Shown: one piece after another, positions 1 to 10,959 of the stretch
How positions within the stretch are numbered: the first letter of the stretch is position 1
Layout of the letters: the number at the start of each line of letters is the position of its first letter
Assembly (NCBI GenBank): GCA_001466705.2
Contig: LATX02000165.1
Location: forward strand, 186,001-250,000
DNA from: Moniliophthora roreri
Taxonomy: Eukaryota > Basidiomycota > Agaricomycetes > Agaricales > Marasmiaceae
DNA length: 64,000 nt
Reading direction: 5' to 3'
Notes under the pieces: model-generated
Told to the model about the DNA's origin: nothing
The model's database searches: none
The model's input: the letters and a program-made list of their open reading frames with translations, nothing else
Translations under genes and position numbers: made by a program

Positions 1-372
1 CTAGTAAACAATGTGAGTATAGTGTGTAATTGAAGGAGTGTCTGTGCTGCACCTTGAAACCAGCACTCTCTATCAGTTCCTGTGATGCCTTGCATCAATT
101 ATCAAGCTCTGATTTAAGCTGAAAAGCACAGATCATGATAAGCTGGCTTGGCAAACTCAACTGAAATAACAGAACCATTAATTTGAGTATGTGTTGAAAC
201 ATCATTGAAAATTCACTGACCTTAACAAAATCATCAAGAGCATTGGGATGAAGGCCATGCTCATCACAGAGCTGTAAGTCATATTCCTTGAGCTTCTTCT
301 TTGTAGTAGGGGTAGGTTCATCATAGAAGCTTTGAGGATGAGCTCTATGTGAGCTAGTGGCTTGTGTTGGGG
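1..372 (-). repeat. Inverted copy of the segment at 9,543-9,914
   Basis: Bases 1-372 read in reverse complement match 9,543-9,914 base for base apart from a few transitions; position i pairs with position 9,915-i. Similarity stops abruptly at 372/9,543. Because it starts at base 1, this arm may continue outside the window. Both copies encode the same peptide block (around HPQSFYDEPTPTTKKK and DEHGLHPNALDDF), so this is a second copy of part of the gene at 9.3-9.9 kb in opposite orientation, not a transposon terminus that I can recognise. Confidence 0.85.
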
Positions 373-727
373 TACGACTCCCTCCCTGAATGTATCAACA
401 CACTGCTGGCAGCCAATGGACATCCTACACACTATTAGTCATGTCTGTATTTTTAGGCTTTCTTGAGACTTTCTGGCCATGTAGACCCCTCTAGATTACA
501 TATTGTATATATATATACCTCTAGAATACATTGTAGTACTTTCCTGTAACCTAGAATAGTGTCTAATATCTTGTTTCTGGCCAATGTTGAACTCAGAGAA
601 GATCGAGGGAGGGGTCGTGGCAGCCATGTGAAAAAATTTCTGGATATGGTATTGCAAATCTTTTTGCCGCAACTGTATTAGGGTAGTGTTGGTATTGGTA
701 AGCAGCAGAGGGTAATTCCTTCTGAAG

Positions 728-1471
728 TCATTTAAGCACATTAATGTGACAAGCATACTGCTTATACAATTCTCCTTCAATCTGAGGTTTAGTGAGGTTA
801 TTTAGCACTGCCTTATAGACAAATTCCTTATTTGGATTGAGATCTTCAGCATCTGATGCCACAAAATGTGTGCAAGCAGAGAAAGGTCTGCTCTCAGATA
901 GTAATATGGATTTGGCTGATTCAGGCAGAGTATCCTCTGATTCTTTTGGTCTTGATTTAGCAGAAGTGTTTGTTAAGCTAGGGATGAAGTGTTGTCCAGT
1001 TGCCTCATAGAGCTCTTTATTTAGTGGTAAGCCTTCTCCTGAAGGCTCAGCATGATTTCCTTCTCTTATTGGTGAAGCTCCAGGCCACAAGAGATGTTCT
1101 CTGTCAGCATTGGAGTATGCAGTGCTAGGCTTTGACCAGTCTGGAATTGGGATCAGTGGTGAGCCTTCTTCATGTTTCCACTGCTCCAGTAGTATTCTTT
1201 GTTTGTCAAGCTCTTCTGCTTGAATCTCATGTATCTGTTGATTCCTTCTAAACCTTGCATCTGACAGCTTCTTCCTTACATTCACTAACTCTAGCTCACA
1301 CATGGCTACCACATTCCAGCTAGCAGCTCTGAGTTTGGCCTTAAGTATTTCAGCCTTGCATTTCCAGACCAAATCCTTTGCCTCCTTTACTGCTTTAAGG
1401 AATTCCCATTCAAGCTTGTGGTGGGTGTCAGATATGAGTGATGACTGTCTGCTTTCAGATATGTTTGGCAA
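728..1471 (-). CDS. Hypothetical protein, charged and coiled-coil-like N-terminal half
   Basis: An open frame of 247 residues. Residues about 20-110 are rich in Lys, Glu, Arg and Leu with heptad-like spacing, consistent with a coiled coil; the second half is Ser/Pro/Glu-rich and looks disordered. It ends at a TGA. A different frame stays open beyond it down to about 496, so the original gene probably extended further and is frameshifted. I do not recognise a family. The surrounding DNA is AT-rich and CpG-poor like the transposon remnants nearby, so it may be part of a decayed element rather than a host gene. Confidence 0.3.
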   Translation of the reverse strand: MPNISESRQSSLISDTHHKLEWEFLKAVKEAKDLVWKCKAEILKAKLRAASWNVVAMCELELVNVRKKLSDARFRRNQQIHEIQAEELDKQRILLEQWKHEEGSPLIPIPDWSKPSTAYSNADREHLLWPGASPIREGNHAEPSGEGLPLNKELYEATGQHFIPSLTNTSAKSRPKESEDTLPESAKSILLSESRPFSACTHFVASDAEDLNPNKEFVYKAVLNNLTKPQIEGELYKQYACHINVLK

Positions 1472-1479
1472 GAGTGATC

Positions 1480-2540
1480 AGTAATGGAGGGTGGAGCCAG
1501 TGGGCTGTTCTTGCTGCCCATCATCTTGAGCCTCTTCCATTGTGATGGTCTTGACTAGTTTAGTCCATTGTAAGTCCGATGACATTTGAATTCAGAGTAA
1601 GTTTGGTTATGGCCACATTGCCTATTGAACCGCCTGAACACTCAAAAAAGTGTAATGCATTGATGTGCCTAATTTTGGACTAGACATGAAATCATGCACT
1701 TTTTGTGTCAAAAACTAGAAAAAGAGCCCAGAGTACATGTGATATTCACATAACTTGATAACCTGGGAACTCTAATATAGCATCTAAGATTTAAGCACTG
1801 AGTCTAATAAGTCTAATAATTGACACTGTAACACAATTTAGAAGAGGTTAGTAGACTATACTAGCCCTCTACATTACAGTAAAGCATTGCAGTGAGGGTC
1901 CTTGGTCAATAAAACAGGCCAGAAACCACTAATTCTGAATATAATGAAATAGATATTAGTGGGATCCACAGTCTAAGTGCACTAGATTGTTCACTTTGCA
2001 ATCATGTTGCATAATAATGCATCAATAGACTTAATGTTTAATTATTACTATTAGAACTATAGTACACAGCTGGAACTTGTTTCTACACAGAGCTTTAAAG
2101 ACACTTGGGCAGATACAATGGCCTATCCAGGTGTATGTGGGACAGAAGGAGATTGAATATGATGGATGTCTAGACTATGACATCCACCAATCCAATGGTA
2201 GAAGGCAGCTACACAGAAGTAAACCAGTGGAAAGGGAAATGTACCCATGTACAAAACCAGTCCAGAACCAGTGGCTATGTGGAAGTAGCTATATGGAAGG
2301 ATCATTTGACCCAGCAATGCTCCATGCAGGGTTCAAAACACATTAAATCAACTGTTTGGTCACCAAATATACCCAACATAGTTAATTGCTATGCAGAATC
2401 AGACTTTTAGGCACAAACACATACAGTTTATACTCTAAACTAGATCACACTCATTTATCTCTTATTTTGTTATTTCCAATTATCGTTTTGTATATAAAGA
2501 GCTGTACTTGTAGATGCAGGCTCAAGTGCTGACTGGTACT
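1480..2540. other. AT-rich stretch without a supportable gene
   Basis: Two overlapping short open frames at 2,077-2,410 show no domain or codon pattern that I trust. A TATA-like run (TATATAAAG) at about 2,491-2,499 precedes the duplicated segment and may be the promoter of the retroelement fragment that follows. Confidence 0.4.
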
Positions 2541-2547
2541 TGCACAT

Positions 2548-3681
2548 TATAGCCCTGCACAGCATTGATTAGACCTCCATGCAGCTTTTATAAGACCAAG
2601 TCTATGCACTTGCCAGTACATCGCTTCTAGTAGAGCTGAGATTAATATATATCTTGCCTCACTATATATATTCATTTATAACCTATACCTTGTGACTCTT
2701 AAGTGCAATACTTAAGCTGTCCTAACTAGAGTCTTTAGACTCTACACTCTTATACCAACTTAAGCAGGTCAATTGAAACTCAAAGGGTTCTGTCCCCTTT
2801 TCACTCTGAATTGCACTTGAGATAGACTCAGTCTCCTAGTAGACTTATACAGTGCTTTATTACTCTTAGAAGCCTCTATTGTGGGTTTAGTATGTGGTAT
2901 GTGTGTGTGAGTGGGTTTAGTAGCAGCTCTTAGTTGCAGAAGCCCTTTTTAGAGTGCATTTTAGAGTGAAGATAGCATGTAGCAGTTCTTCATAGAAGAT
3001 AGAGTCACTGTCTCTTCATTTGGAGCCCACTGTGAGGGGTGGATTTTCAATTGAAAAAGCTTATAAAACCAATTCTTACAACTTGATTCACAATCTCTAG
3101 ATTGTGAATTAATTGGTTGTGGCTTGAATGTGAGCAAGTAACCTATGTGGCATAAAAGCCTTTATACACCTGAAAACAGATTGAAAGTTTCCTGTTACTA
3201 GGTGAGTGAGAGAAAACACATGGAGTCTATCTCCTTTACTACAACTCAGATGTAACAATCAAGAGGTTGTCCATCAGAGTAGTGAACCAGAGGATAGACA
3301 AGAACCTGCAGCAAGTTGAAGGTCCATGGTCAATCCATCAGAAACTGAAAGAGGTTGTAATCCACAAGTAAACTGTAGTGTACTAAGGACCACTCCTTTG
3401 CAGCATGCACACTGTTCCAAGTCTAGAACCTCTAACTCTGAAGAAAGCAGTTTTGTTGCCGATAATGCATCAGAACTCTCTGGTCTAGAAGAGGATCTTT
3501 GAGTAGACTGGTTTTCATTTGATGATTTTATTGGATTGTCTAATCAACACCATAGTCCTGAAAGGGATTCAGATACTGAAGTAGTAGAAACACTACTTGC
3601 AAACTTAACCTTAAGTCTAGATATTTCACAAGAACATCTTGAAAACAATTTTAATTTTGATTAAAACCCCAAATCTAACCA
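2548..3681 (+). repeat. First copy of a 1,134-bp direct repeat
   Basis: Bases 2,548-3,681 recur at 3,683-4,816, offset 1,135, with no difference seen on reading both copies. The single base between them is N (3,682). The left copy ends and the right copy begins directly at the N, which is the pattern expected when two overlapping contig ends are placed side by side instead of merged. A real tandem duplication is possible but would normally show some divergence in DNA as decayed as this. Confidence 0.9.
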
Positions 3682-3682
3682 N
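3682..3682. other. Ambiguous base at the junction of the direct repeat
   Basis: A single N separates the two 1,134-bp copies. It probably stands for a join of unknown length in the assembly. Confidence 0.9.
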
Positions 3683-4816
3683 TATAGCCCTGCACAGCAT
3701 TGATTAGACCTCCATGCAGCTTTTATAAGACCAAGTCTATGCACTTGCCAGTACATCGCTTCTAGTAGAGCTGAGATTAATATATATCTTGCCTCACTAT
3801 ATATATTCATTTATAACCTATACCTTGTGACTCTTAAGTGCAATACTTAAGCTGTCCTAACTAGAGTCTTTAGACTCTACACTCTTATACCAACTTAAGC
3901 AGGTCAATTGAAACTCAAAGGGTTCTGTCCCCTTTTCACTCTGAATTGCACTTGAGATAGACTCAGTCTCCTAGTAGACTTATACAGTGCTTTATTACTC
4001 TTAGAAGCCTCTATTGTGGGTTTAGTATGTGGTATGTGTGTGTGAGTGGGTTTAGTAGCAGCTCTTAGTTGCAGAAGCCCTTTTTAGAGTGCATTTTAGA
4101 GTGAAGATAGCATGTAGCAGTTCTTCATAGAAGATAGAGTCACTGTCTCTTCATTTGGAGCCCACTGTGAGGGGTGGATTTTCAATTGAAAAAGCTTATA
4201 AAACCAATTCTTACAACTTGATTCACAATCTCTAGATTGTGAATTAATTGGTTGTGGCTTGAATGTGAGCAAGTAACCTATGTGGCATAAAAGCCTTTAT
4301 ACACCTGAAAACAGATTGAAAGTTTCCTGTTACTAGGTGAGTGAGAGAAAACACATGGAGTCTATCTCCTTTACTACAACTCAGATGTAACAATCAAGAG
4401 GTTGTCCATCAGAGTAGTGAACCAGAGGATAGACAAGAACCTGCAGCAAGTTGAAGGTCCATGGTCAATCCATCAGAAACTGAAAGAGGTTGTAATCCAC
4501 AAGTAAACTGTAGTGTACTAAGGACCACTCCTTTGCAGCATGCACACTGTTCCAAGTCTAGAACCTCTAACTCTGAAGAAAGCAGTTTTGTTGCCGATAA
4601 TGCATCAGAACTCTCTGGTCTAGAAGAGGATCTTTGAGTAGACTGGTTTTCATTTGATGATTTTATTGGATTGTCTAATCAACACCATAGTCCTGAAAGG
4701 GATTCAGATACTGAAGTAGTAGAAACACTACTTGCAAACTTAACCTTAAGTCTAGATATTTCACAAGAACATCTTGAAAACAATTTTAATTTTGATTAAA
4801 ACCCCAAATCTAACCA
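3683..4816 (+). repeat. Second copy of the 1,134-bp direct repeat
   Basis: Same sequence as 2,548-3,681. Only this copy continues into unique sequence (4,817 onward), while only the first has unique sequence to its left. The underlying genome therefore probably has one copy. Confidence 0.9.
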
Positions 4817-5110
4817 AAACCATATAAACTGTCAAAACAATAAAATGGCTGATTCTGGAAACAGTGGTGTTGCTGGGAATATCTTGGCTCAAGTAAAGGC
4901 CATGTTGAACAACAGTAGCCTGCCAAAGAAAACTAAGACTACTCCATCCTGGAAGCACAAAACTAGAATGGATGGAATATGCCACTAAAAATGAAATGTC
5001 CAGACTAGAGTCAGTGAAGAAGTCCCACATAGAAGCCAATTGGGAAGAGTTTAAAAAGGAACTAACCACTTGCTTCTCTGAAGCAGTGGCAGACTATGAA
5101 GGTTCCAGGG

Positions 5111-5822
5111 ACAAATTAGAAAGAATTGTGTTTGGTGTATAAATTTGTGTGCCATTCCAGTTTTGCTTCCTTACTTCAGGCCCTGGAGATTGGTCCTGAG
5201 TAACTCCAGACAGATAGAAATCTGATAACAAACTTGTGTTGTAAGAGACTAAGAGTAACATCTTAAGTGCATTGTAGCACTTTTCTAAGAGACACTTTAC
5301 ACCAAGAAGGAGCCTTGGGCACTTGGAGTGTGGCCTATGTTGGGTATCAGGTTTTGACACACTTAGAGTCTTAGCAAAGGGTGTGCCTGCACTGAACTCT
5401 TTGTAGAAATCAGTCTAGAACCTTTTCCAGTACACTGTGTGCTGTAGTTGTCTTAAAGAAGTCTTAAGCTCTGTAGGGTCAGACTATATCAGCTATTGAG
5501 TCTTTGTACAGGACTGTAGCTCTTGTGTTTTATGCTTTGTGCACTGTGTTCTTGTGTGTGTGTTTGTGTGTTTGGATATAAACTCTTTTAAAACCCATAT
5601 ATACTCCTCTAGAGGTGAACACTTTGAAGTAGATTGCTTCAATAAGAAAAAATCAATCTAGCTAAGAGTTTTGTTGGCATTCTAAGTGCAGTAACTCTGA
5701 TCACATTGATCCACACTTGCACAACAACCTGAGTTAGACTTTTGAAGGTTATCTCTTGGGTAGTTTTCCACTAGTCTTATCTTAGACAAATTACCATCTC
5801 ATCAATTTATGCTCTAGGACAT
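5111..5822. other. AT-rich stretch, no gene seen
   Basis: Contains a GT-rich run (about 5,545-5,575) and a TATA-like GGATATAAAC at about 5,574. It could be LTR sequence but no partner copy is in the window. Confidence 0.3.
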
Positions 5823-8105
5823 GATGTTGTTGCTACCAACATGAGCTTATCATCATCTTGTGGAGGTGCTACTTACTGACTTTCCCATTCAAAGGCTGAA
5901 TATGTAGTGAATATACAGTGTACTATTATGTGCACCAAAGAGTTTGAAGAGACCTATAAGGATCTCCTTCAACTCAAGAAACTGAGTTGTAGTTTCTCAG
6001 GTACAGGCATATAGTTGTGATTATATAACCACATTCTCATCTCTTTCTAGAATGTTCATGGGAGTTTGCACAAGAAATGCCCCATCTGATGTGAGAAAAG
6101 GCAGCTGGGAGGATGGTATATAGTATACCTATTATTGCATTCCTGAATGACATTAGTGGTAATATTTTGAAGCAATGGAACAAACATCATGCAATCTATG
6201 CTTCATGTGGTGCTCTTCCCAGGGAAATGGTTGACGCAGAATTTCATATTATCTTTGCAACATCATCTCCTCATGTGTCGCCAATGGAAATAATAAGAGA
6301 GTTTCAAGACTGTACACAGTATGATTCACACTGGTCATGACTTGTTATGGTTGCTGATTGCAGACAGTCAAACCAGAGATAGTGTCATTGCATATGACTG
6401 CAAACACAGAGAAGAATGCCTTTTTACCCTCCACACCCATTTTCTGGCCAGAGATAATCCCATGCAAGTGGAGGAGGTGAGTCAAGCAGGTTTGAAAGCC
6501 AACTATCCTTGTTGAACTTGTAATGTTGGGAGAATGAAGGTTCACAAAGCATCCAATAAAGGATTCAGAAAACTGTTTGAGGTATAATTACTGTTCACTT
6601 ATTAGCATGGCTGACAATATAGCACAGGCTGGGGAGATCTAAAGTTCCAAAAAAACACTTGAGCAGATCAACAATCAGTTTCAGATGGCTACTCTTTATG
6701 GAGCAATGAACAAGATTGAGACCAATAAATGAGAAACCAGAATGTACAATGCTGCAAGTGTGACCTTGAGGAACACCCTCTATTCATGTGACCATCTAGA
6801 TCATGCTACAACAACAGAAGAACAAATCCAGCACAAACTTGAGGCTGAAATCAAACACCTTCAGAAGGTCTATCCCATCAATCTGCTGATTGGAGTAGAA
6901 GGTTCATGCATCTGGTTAAGTATATTGTTATAAAACTTGATTCTCTATCAGGTTTCAACATCCACCTTGACATGCCTACCAAGATTCTTCATACAATTCT
7001 CCTTGGTGTGGTCAAATATTTCTAGGCCCAGACTGTTCATGTGCTGGATAAAGCAAAGGGACTTAGCCTGTTTGAGACAAGGCTTGCTTCTATTGATGCC
7101 AGTAGGCTTAATATACCATTAATATCTGCAGAGTAAATCTGCAAATATAAGGAAAGTTTGATTGGTAAGCACTTTAAGAGTCTTGCCCAGATTATGCTAT
7201 TTCTCATCTATAATATAGTATCATCTGACATCCTGAATGCTTGGATAATGATTGGGGAGCTTGTTGTACTGGTTTGGCATACAAGAATTGAGAACATGGA
7301 GACTTACTTGGTTTGTCTGTGCTCCATCCTTTCCAGTCTTTCCTTCTCATTCAATCTACTCTTCTGTAACAGGCCAGACTTTCCATAGTGATTGAAGTGT
7401 TCTTGAATGCAACAGCAAAGTGCTCACCTAGTATTCTGATCTCAAAACCAAAATTCCATTTTCTTGTGCACCTTCTATTGTATATTTGCCACTTCAGGCC
7501 AGCCCTCATCTTTTCTACCAAATGATATGAATCCTTTAACTATTTTTTCCAATTATCCTGCATCTACAGTAACCAACAGGCTCCCAGCCACAATTCATGT
7601 CAAACATTCACAACTCAGGAAATTGTGAAGCACATCATTACTGGTGGTTATTGGCATGACCCAGTCAGCAAGCAATAGGTTTGAGAAGGAGACAGACTAT
7701 TATTACATTTTGAAGAGAGCACAGCATATCATCAACTCTTTGGGTTAGCTTTGATATGGAAGCCTGGTCCAGGTAAGTCAATATTTCTGTTATATTGATG
7801 TTGCCAATCTTATGCTGCCAATAGGTACTGCTGAATATGCCCATGGAAAGGTGGGATTGCAAGAATCAGCTACTGTCAGATAGTTGGCAACACAGGCATT
7901 GAAAGCATCAGATAGTAGTCAATATGCTACTTTGGCATACCAGAAACTCATACTTGCAGACTTGGTCACCACCCAAAATGGAGACTCAATCAAGATGAAC
8001 TCTTATGGGCTATTAGAAGTTTCAAATGCTGACCTGTTAAAGGTGATTATCAACAATACTTTAGACAGTCATGTTCTAATAGATTCAATAGATATCTGTT
8101 GTTAA
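5823..8105 (+). pseudogene. Plavaka-like (CACTA-related) transposase, broken
   Basis: Conserved blocks of a very common basidiomycete transposase family lie in the right order across several frames. They are a block with SGNILKQWNKHHAIYASCGA (about 6,160), one with DNPMQVEEVSQAGLKANYPC (about 6,455-6,515), one with FNIHLDMPTKILHTILLGVV (about 6,955), one with IGKHFKSLAQIMLFLIYN (about 7,160), WIMIGELVVLVWHT (about 7,245), PKFHFLVHL (about 7,448) and HIITGGYWHDPVSKQ (about 7,630-7,675). The family is known from fungi as Plavaka, related to EnSpm/CACTA cut-and-paste elements. Many stops and frameshifts make it non-functional. I did not find CACTA-type termini around it. The family call rests on recalled conserved blocks, not on a search. 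Confidence 0.6.
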
Positions 8106-8242
8106 GGTGGTAGAGGTAATTGCAACTGCTGATGCACACCACCAAGCAGTGGCAGTTACTATCCAATTCCTTGAATTCCTTGACAATCCACATGAACTTT
8201 TGTGAGTGCCTTGCCTTCAACTTACTCAAAAGGAGATGGTAA

Positions 8243-8965
8243 TTGATGCTAAGGTCTGTACTCTTTGGTTCTGATTTGAGTACCAACACTCAATGCATGC
8301 AGGCCCTTCTCTGTAGTGTCAATATCCAACATGACTGCAGTCAGGCCAAATGCAGTCAATGTCAGATGAGACTAGTTGTTCAAGGTGGTATCAAAACAAC
8401 TCAGGTCCATTCTGTACTGACTCATAGCCTGCTTCCTGTCTTCACCCTTAATACTTACTCCTTGCACAACTATGAGCTAATCTCTCAGGCAATTTGCCAG
8501 AAACTTGAGCAGTCAAAATGCTCTCTAGAGGAGAATTCAGAATTATGGAATCAAGCAGCACATTACATTTGGAATCAGAAAAAGAAGGAAGCTGCAGAGA
8601 AGGAGCAGAAGGAAGCTGAAAAGAAGCAGAAGAAACTGGAGAAGGAAATAAAGAGAGCTGAATAGCAACAGAAAAAGGCTGATAGAGAGAAGAAGCATGC
8701 AGAAAAGAAGAAAGCTGGGGTGACAAGAAAGAAGAGGCATACACTTGCACAGGTGAAAGATAACTTACTGACATACCAGGAGATGGACAATAATCACCAT
8801 GCCAAACAGTGTTTGGACTTACTGTTGAGTTCTCAGGCAATATTACAGCAAATGGGTGCTATTGTCAATGCATGTGCTGGCACTGGGAATGTTCGACCTT
8901 GCACACTAAAGAGGCATAAAACTGTTCATACCCAAGTAATCTTGTGCATTATCATTAGGCACTAA
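8243..8965 (+). pseudogene. Probable C-terminal part of the Plavaka-like protein, Lys/Glu-rich
   Basis: Two consecutive open segments (8,243-8,665 and 8,720-8,965) are separated by a TAG at 8,663-8,665 and remain readable across it. Residues about 110-170 form a long Lys/Glu/Ala-rich helix-like stretch (AAEKEQKEAEKKQKKLEKE), typical of a coiled coil. The position directly after the transposase blocks suggests it is that protein's C-terminal region, although it could be a neighbouring gene. The strongly purine-rich strand also explains the Ser/Phe/Leu-rich open frames on the other strand, which I left out. Confidence 0.4.
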
Positions 8966-9340
8966 TTCAATGTATCACAGACTGACTTGGACAATGGCTT
9001 GGGTTCTAAAGAGATCTCAGATGAGCCAAGCATGCTTCCAATGTCATGGGCCTGTGTTAGGCAACAAAATAGAGGAAGTACAAGCAGAGGCATGGGCTGA
9101 TTTTGTAGAGCATGCTCTGATACTATAATTTTTCTCTATTCTTGATCATTTGTACATCTTCAATAACAACAATGAAAACAGCATGTGCATGCAATATTGC
9201 TCAGTGACAGTTGTGACAGTCATATGTGACACACTTGGACTTGAACCAAGTTCATCCTGTTGTGTGTGCCACTTCAACAACATGTTCCTTTCCTTTTCAT
9301 CTACTTTTGTCTTGGACATTTTCTTGTTTTAAGCCTCACT

Positions 9341-9820
9341 ATGAGCTTTTTTGCATCTTTTCAAGCTAGTAGCAATGCCCAGAGCATGCCTCATCAACCA
9401 AATGAGGATTCCACAGCTGCTGACTCAAATCCTCCTAGCACCAGTATGCTATGGGTTATAATGCCTATTGCAGAATGTGGTGTTCTTACAAGGCAACATG
9501 CAGTATTCAATCTCAATAACATGAGCCCCCTCTTTAATCTGTCTCCAACACCAGCCACTGGCTCACATAGAGCTCATCCTCAAAGCTTCTATGATGAACC
9601 TACCCCTACTACAAAGAAGAAGCTCAAGGAATATGACTTACAGCTCTGTGATGAGCATGGCCTTCATCCCAATGCTCTTGATGATTTTGTTAAGGTCAGT
9701 GAATTTTCAATGATGTTTCAACACATACTCAAATTAATGGTTCTGTTATTTCAGTTGAGTTTGCCAAGCCAGCTTATCATGATCTGTGCTTTTCAGCTTA
9801 AATCAGAGCTTGATAATTGA
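9341..9820 (+). CDS. Unrecognised gene, first readable segment (copy also at 1-372)
   Basis: From ATG at 9,341 the frame reads a Ser/Asn/Pro-rich start and then a block ending DEHGLHPNALDDFVKV, after which GTCAGT...TTATTTCAG (about 9,694-9,752) looks like a spliceable intron; the peptide after it starts with FAKPAYH in another frame. The same block is present in inverted orientation at 1-372, so it was once conserved. A multi-copy, possibly transposon-borne gene of unknown function. Confidence 0.35.
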   Translation: MSFFASFQASSNAQSMPHQPNEDSTAADSNPPSTSMLWVIMPIAECGVLTRQHAVFNLNNMSPLFNLSPTPATGSHRAHPQSFYDEPTPTTKKKLKEYDLQLCDEHGLHPNALDDFVKVSEFSMMFQHILKLMVLLFQLSLPSQLIMICAFQLKSELDN

Positions 9821-9914
9821 TGCAAGGCATCACAGGAACTGATAGAGAGTGCTGGTTTCAAGGTGCAGCACAGACACTCCTTCAATTACACACTATACTC
9901 ACATTGTTTACTAG
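9543..9914 (+). repeat. Inverted-repeat partner of 1-372
   Basis: See the entry for 1-372. The match ends at 9,914 only because the partner reaches base 1 of the window. Confidence 0.85.
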
Positions 9915-9989
9915 CTCTCAATGAGTGAAATCCTCACAGTATGTCTCACTGTGCCTCAAGCAAGATCATACATTGTCATGGCTAGCAAA

Positions 9990-10788
9990 AATATTCTTGT
10001 GAGTCCTGCAATGGCTCTACCCCACACACTTTTAACATCAGACTTAGAATTTCATCACTACAAATCCAGCTCTGTTCAAAATTGAAGCTGAATATCTTGA
10101 AGAACCAGAATTTGTTTCAAAGCTTGGGAAGCTTGTCAAGAAGCTTCTTGTAATGATATGTGGTAACATGAAAATGAAGGTTAGTGTAGAAAGATCTTTT
10201 ACCTCTACTCAATGCTAATTGGCTACAGATCTTCCAATCACTCGATACAACTGTCACCCTGAAGAACCCTACTGGGAAAGGATTGCCCATCAATCAATTG
10301 ACAGATTCATTACTGCTAAAAATTAGCAGCTGAGGTGGAGAGGCATATTGGATCTGTTTCGCTTTTCTAGTAAGTTTAGTATAATGTTGTTTCTATTGCA
10401 TATTCAAACTATATATCCATAGCGACTGTGTGCAGCCAGATTTCCAGAGGTGCTAGTGGAGCAAGCAAAGGAGAGATCAGAGGCACAGAAGCTGATTGGC
10501 AGCTCTGAGTTGGGCAATGAGATCATTGCATCTAGTGGCAGTTTGGTACCATCATTGTCTTCATCTTCATCAGTACCATTGTCTTTGTCTTCATTAGTCA
10601 CTGGATTAACAGCAAGTAAGGATGATGATGATGACAATGGTGACAACAATGAGAAGAGCAGCAAGGCAGAACCTGGCACCCAGTGCAAACAACTACAATG
10701 GAAAGAGAAACAATTCTGGCACTTCTGCAACTGGCAATTAAAGGCTTTCTGTCAAGATGCAGCATATACACCTCCTCCAGATCACTGA
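9990..10788 (+). pseudogene. Downstream fragments of the unrecognised gene
   Basis: Two readable islands: about 10,070-10,190 (peptide with EAEYLEEPEFVSKLGKLVKK followed by LLVMICGNMKMK) and 10,450-10,788 (Ser- and Asp-rich stretch, then EKQFWHFCNWQLKAF). The order and spacing match a long fungal protein with a variable Ser/Asp linker. Intervening sequence carries stops and possible introns. I cannot name the family. Confidence 0.3.
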
Positions 10789-10959
10789 AAGAGAACTCCA
10801 CAGGAGCATATGGCTGCCCTGTCAAAGTATGTGCATAATTGTTATCTTTCTTCATTATTCTTATATTCTTTACTAGGTTCAAAATGAATGTCCTTCAAGA
10901 GAACCTACTAAAGTACCTGGCACCCAAGTCAGTGAGGCAGGTATTGGCAACACAGGTAG

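Larger units (their letters stand above)
2410..5110 (+). mobile_element. Fragment of an LTR retrotransposon (LTR end and gag-like start)
   Basis: The segment has TATA-like runs (about 2,645-2,680), a stretch ending in TCTTCA at about 3,018, and then TTTGGAGCCCACTGTGAGG, which resembles the TGG-starting primer-binding region following many 5' LTRs. Downstream, a frame starting ATGGCTGATTCTGG at about 4,845 is Ser/Lys-rich and gag-like but closes within about 50 codons. I found no second LTR, no protease and no reverse transcriptase, so this is a fragment at best. The internal direct repeat is probably an assembly artefact, so the true length is about 1.1 kb shorter. Confidence 0.35.

Noticed and set aside
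8448..8840. Ser/Leu/Phe-rich minus-strand frames
   Set aside because: They mirror the Lys/Glu-rich plus-strand coding stretch.
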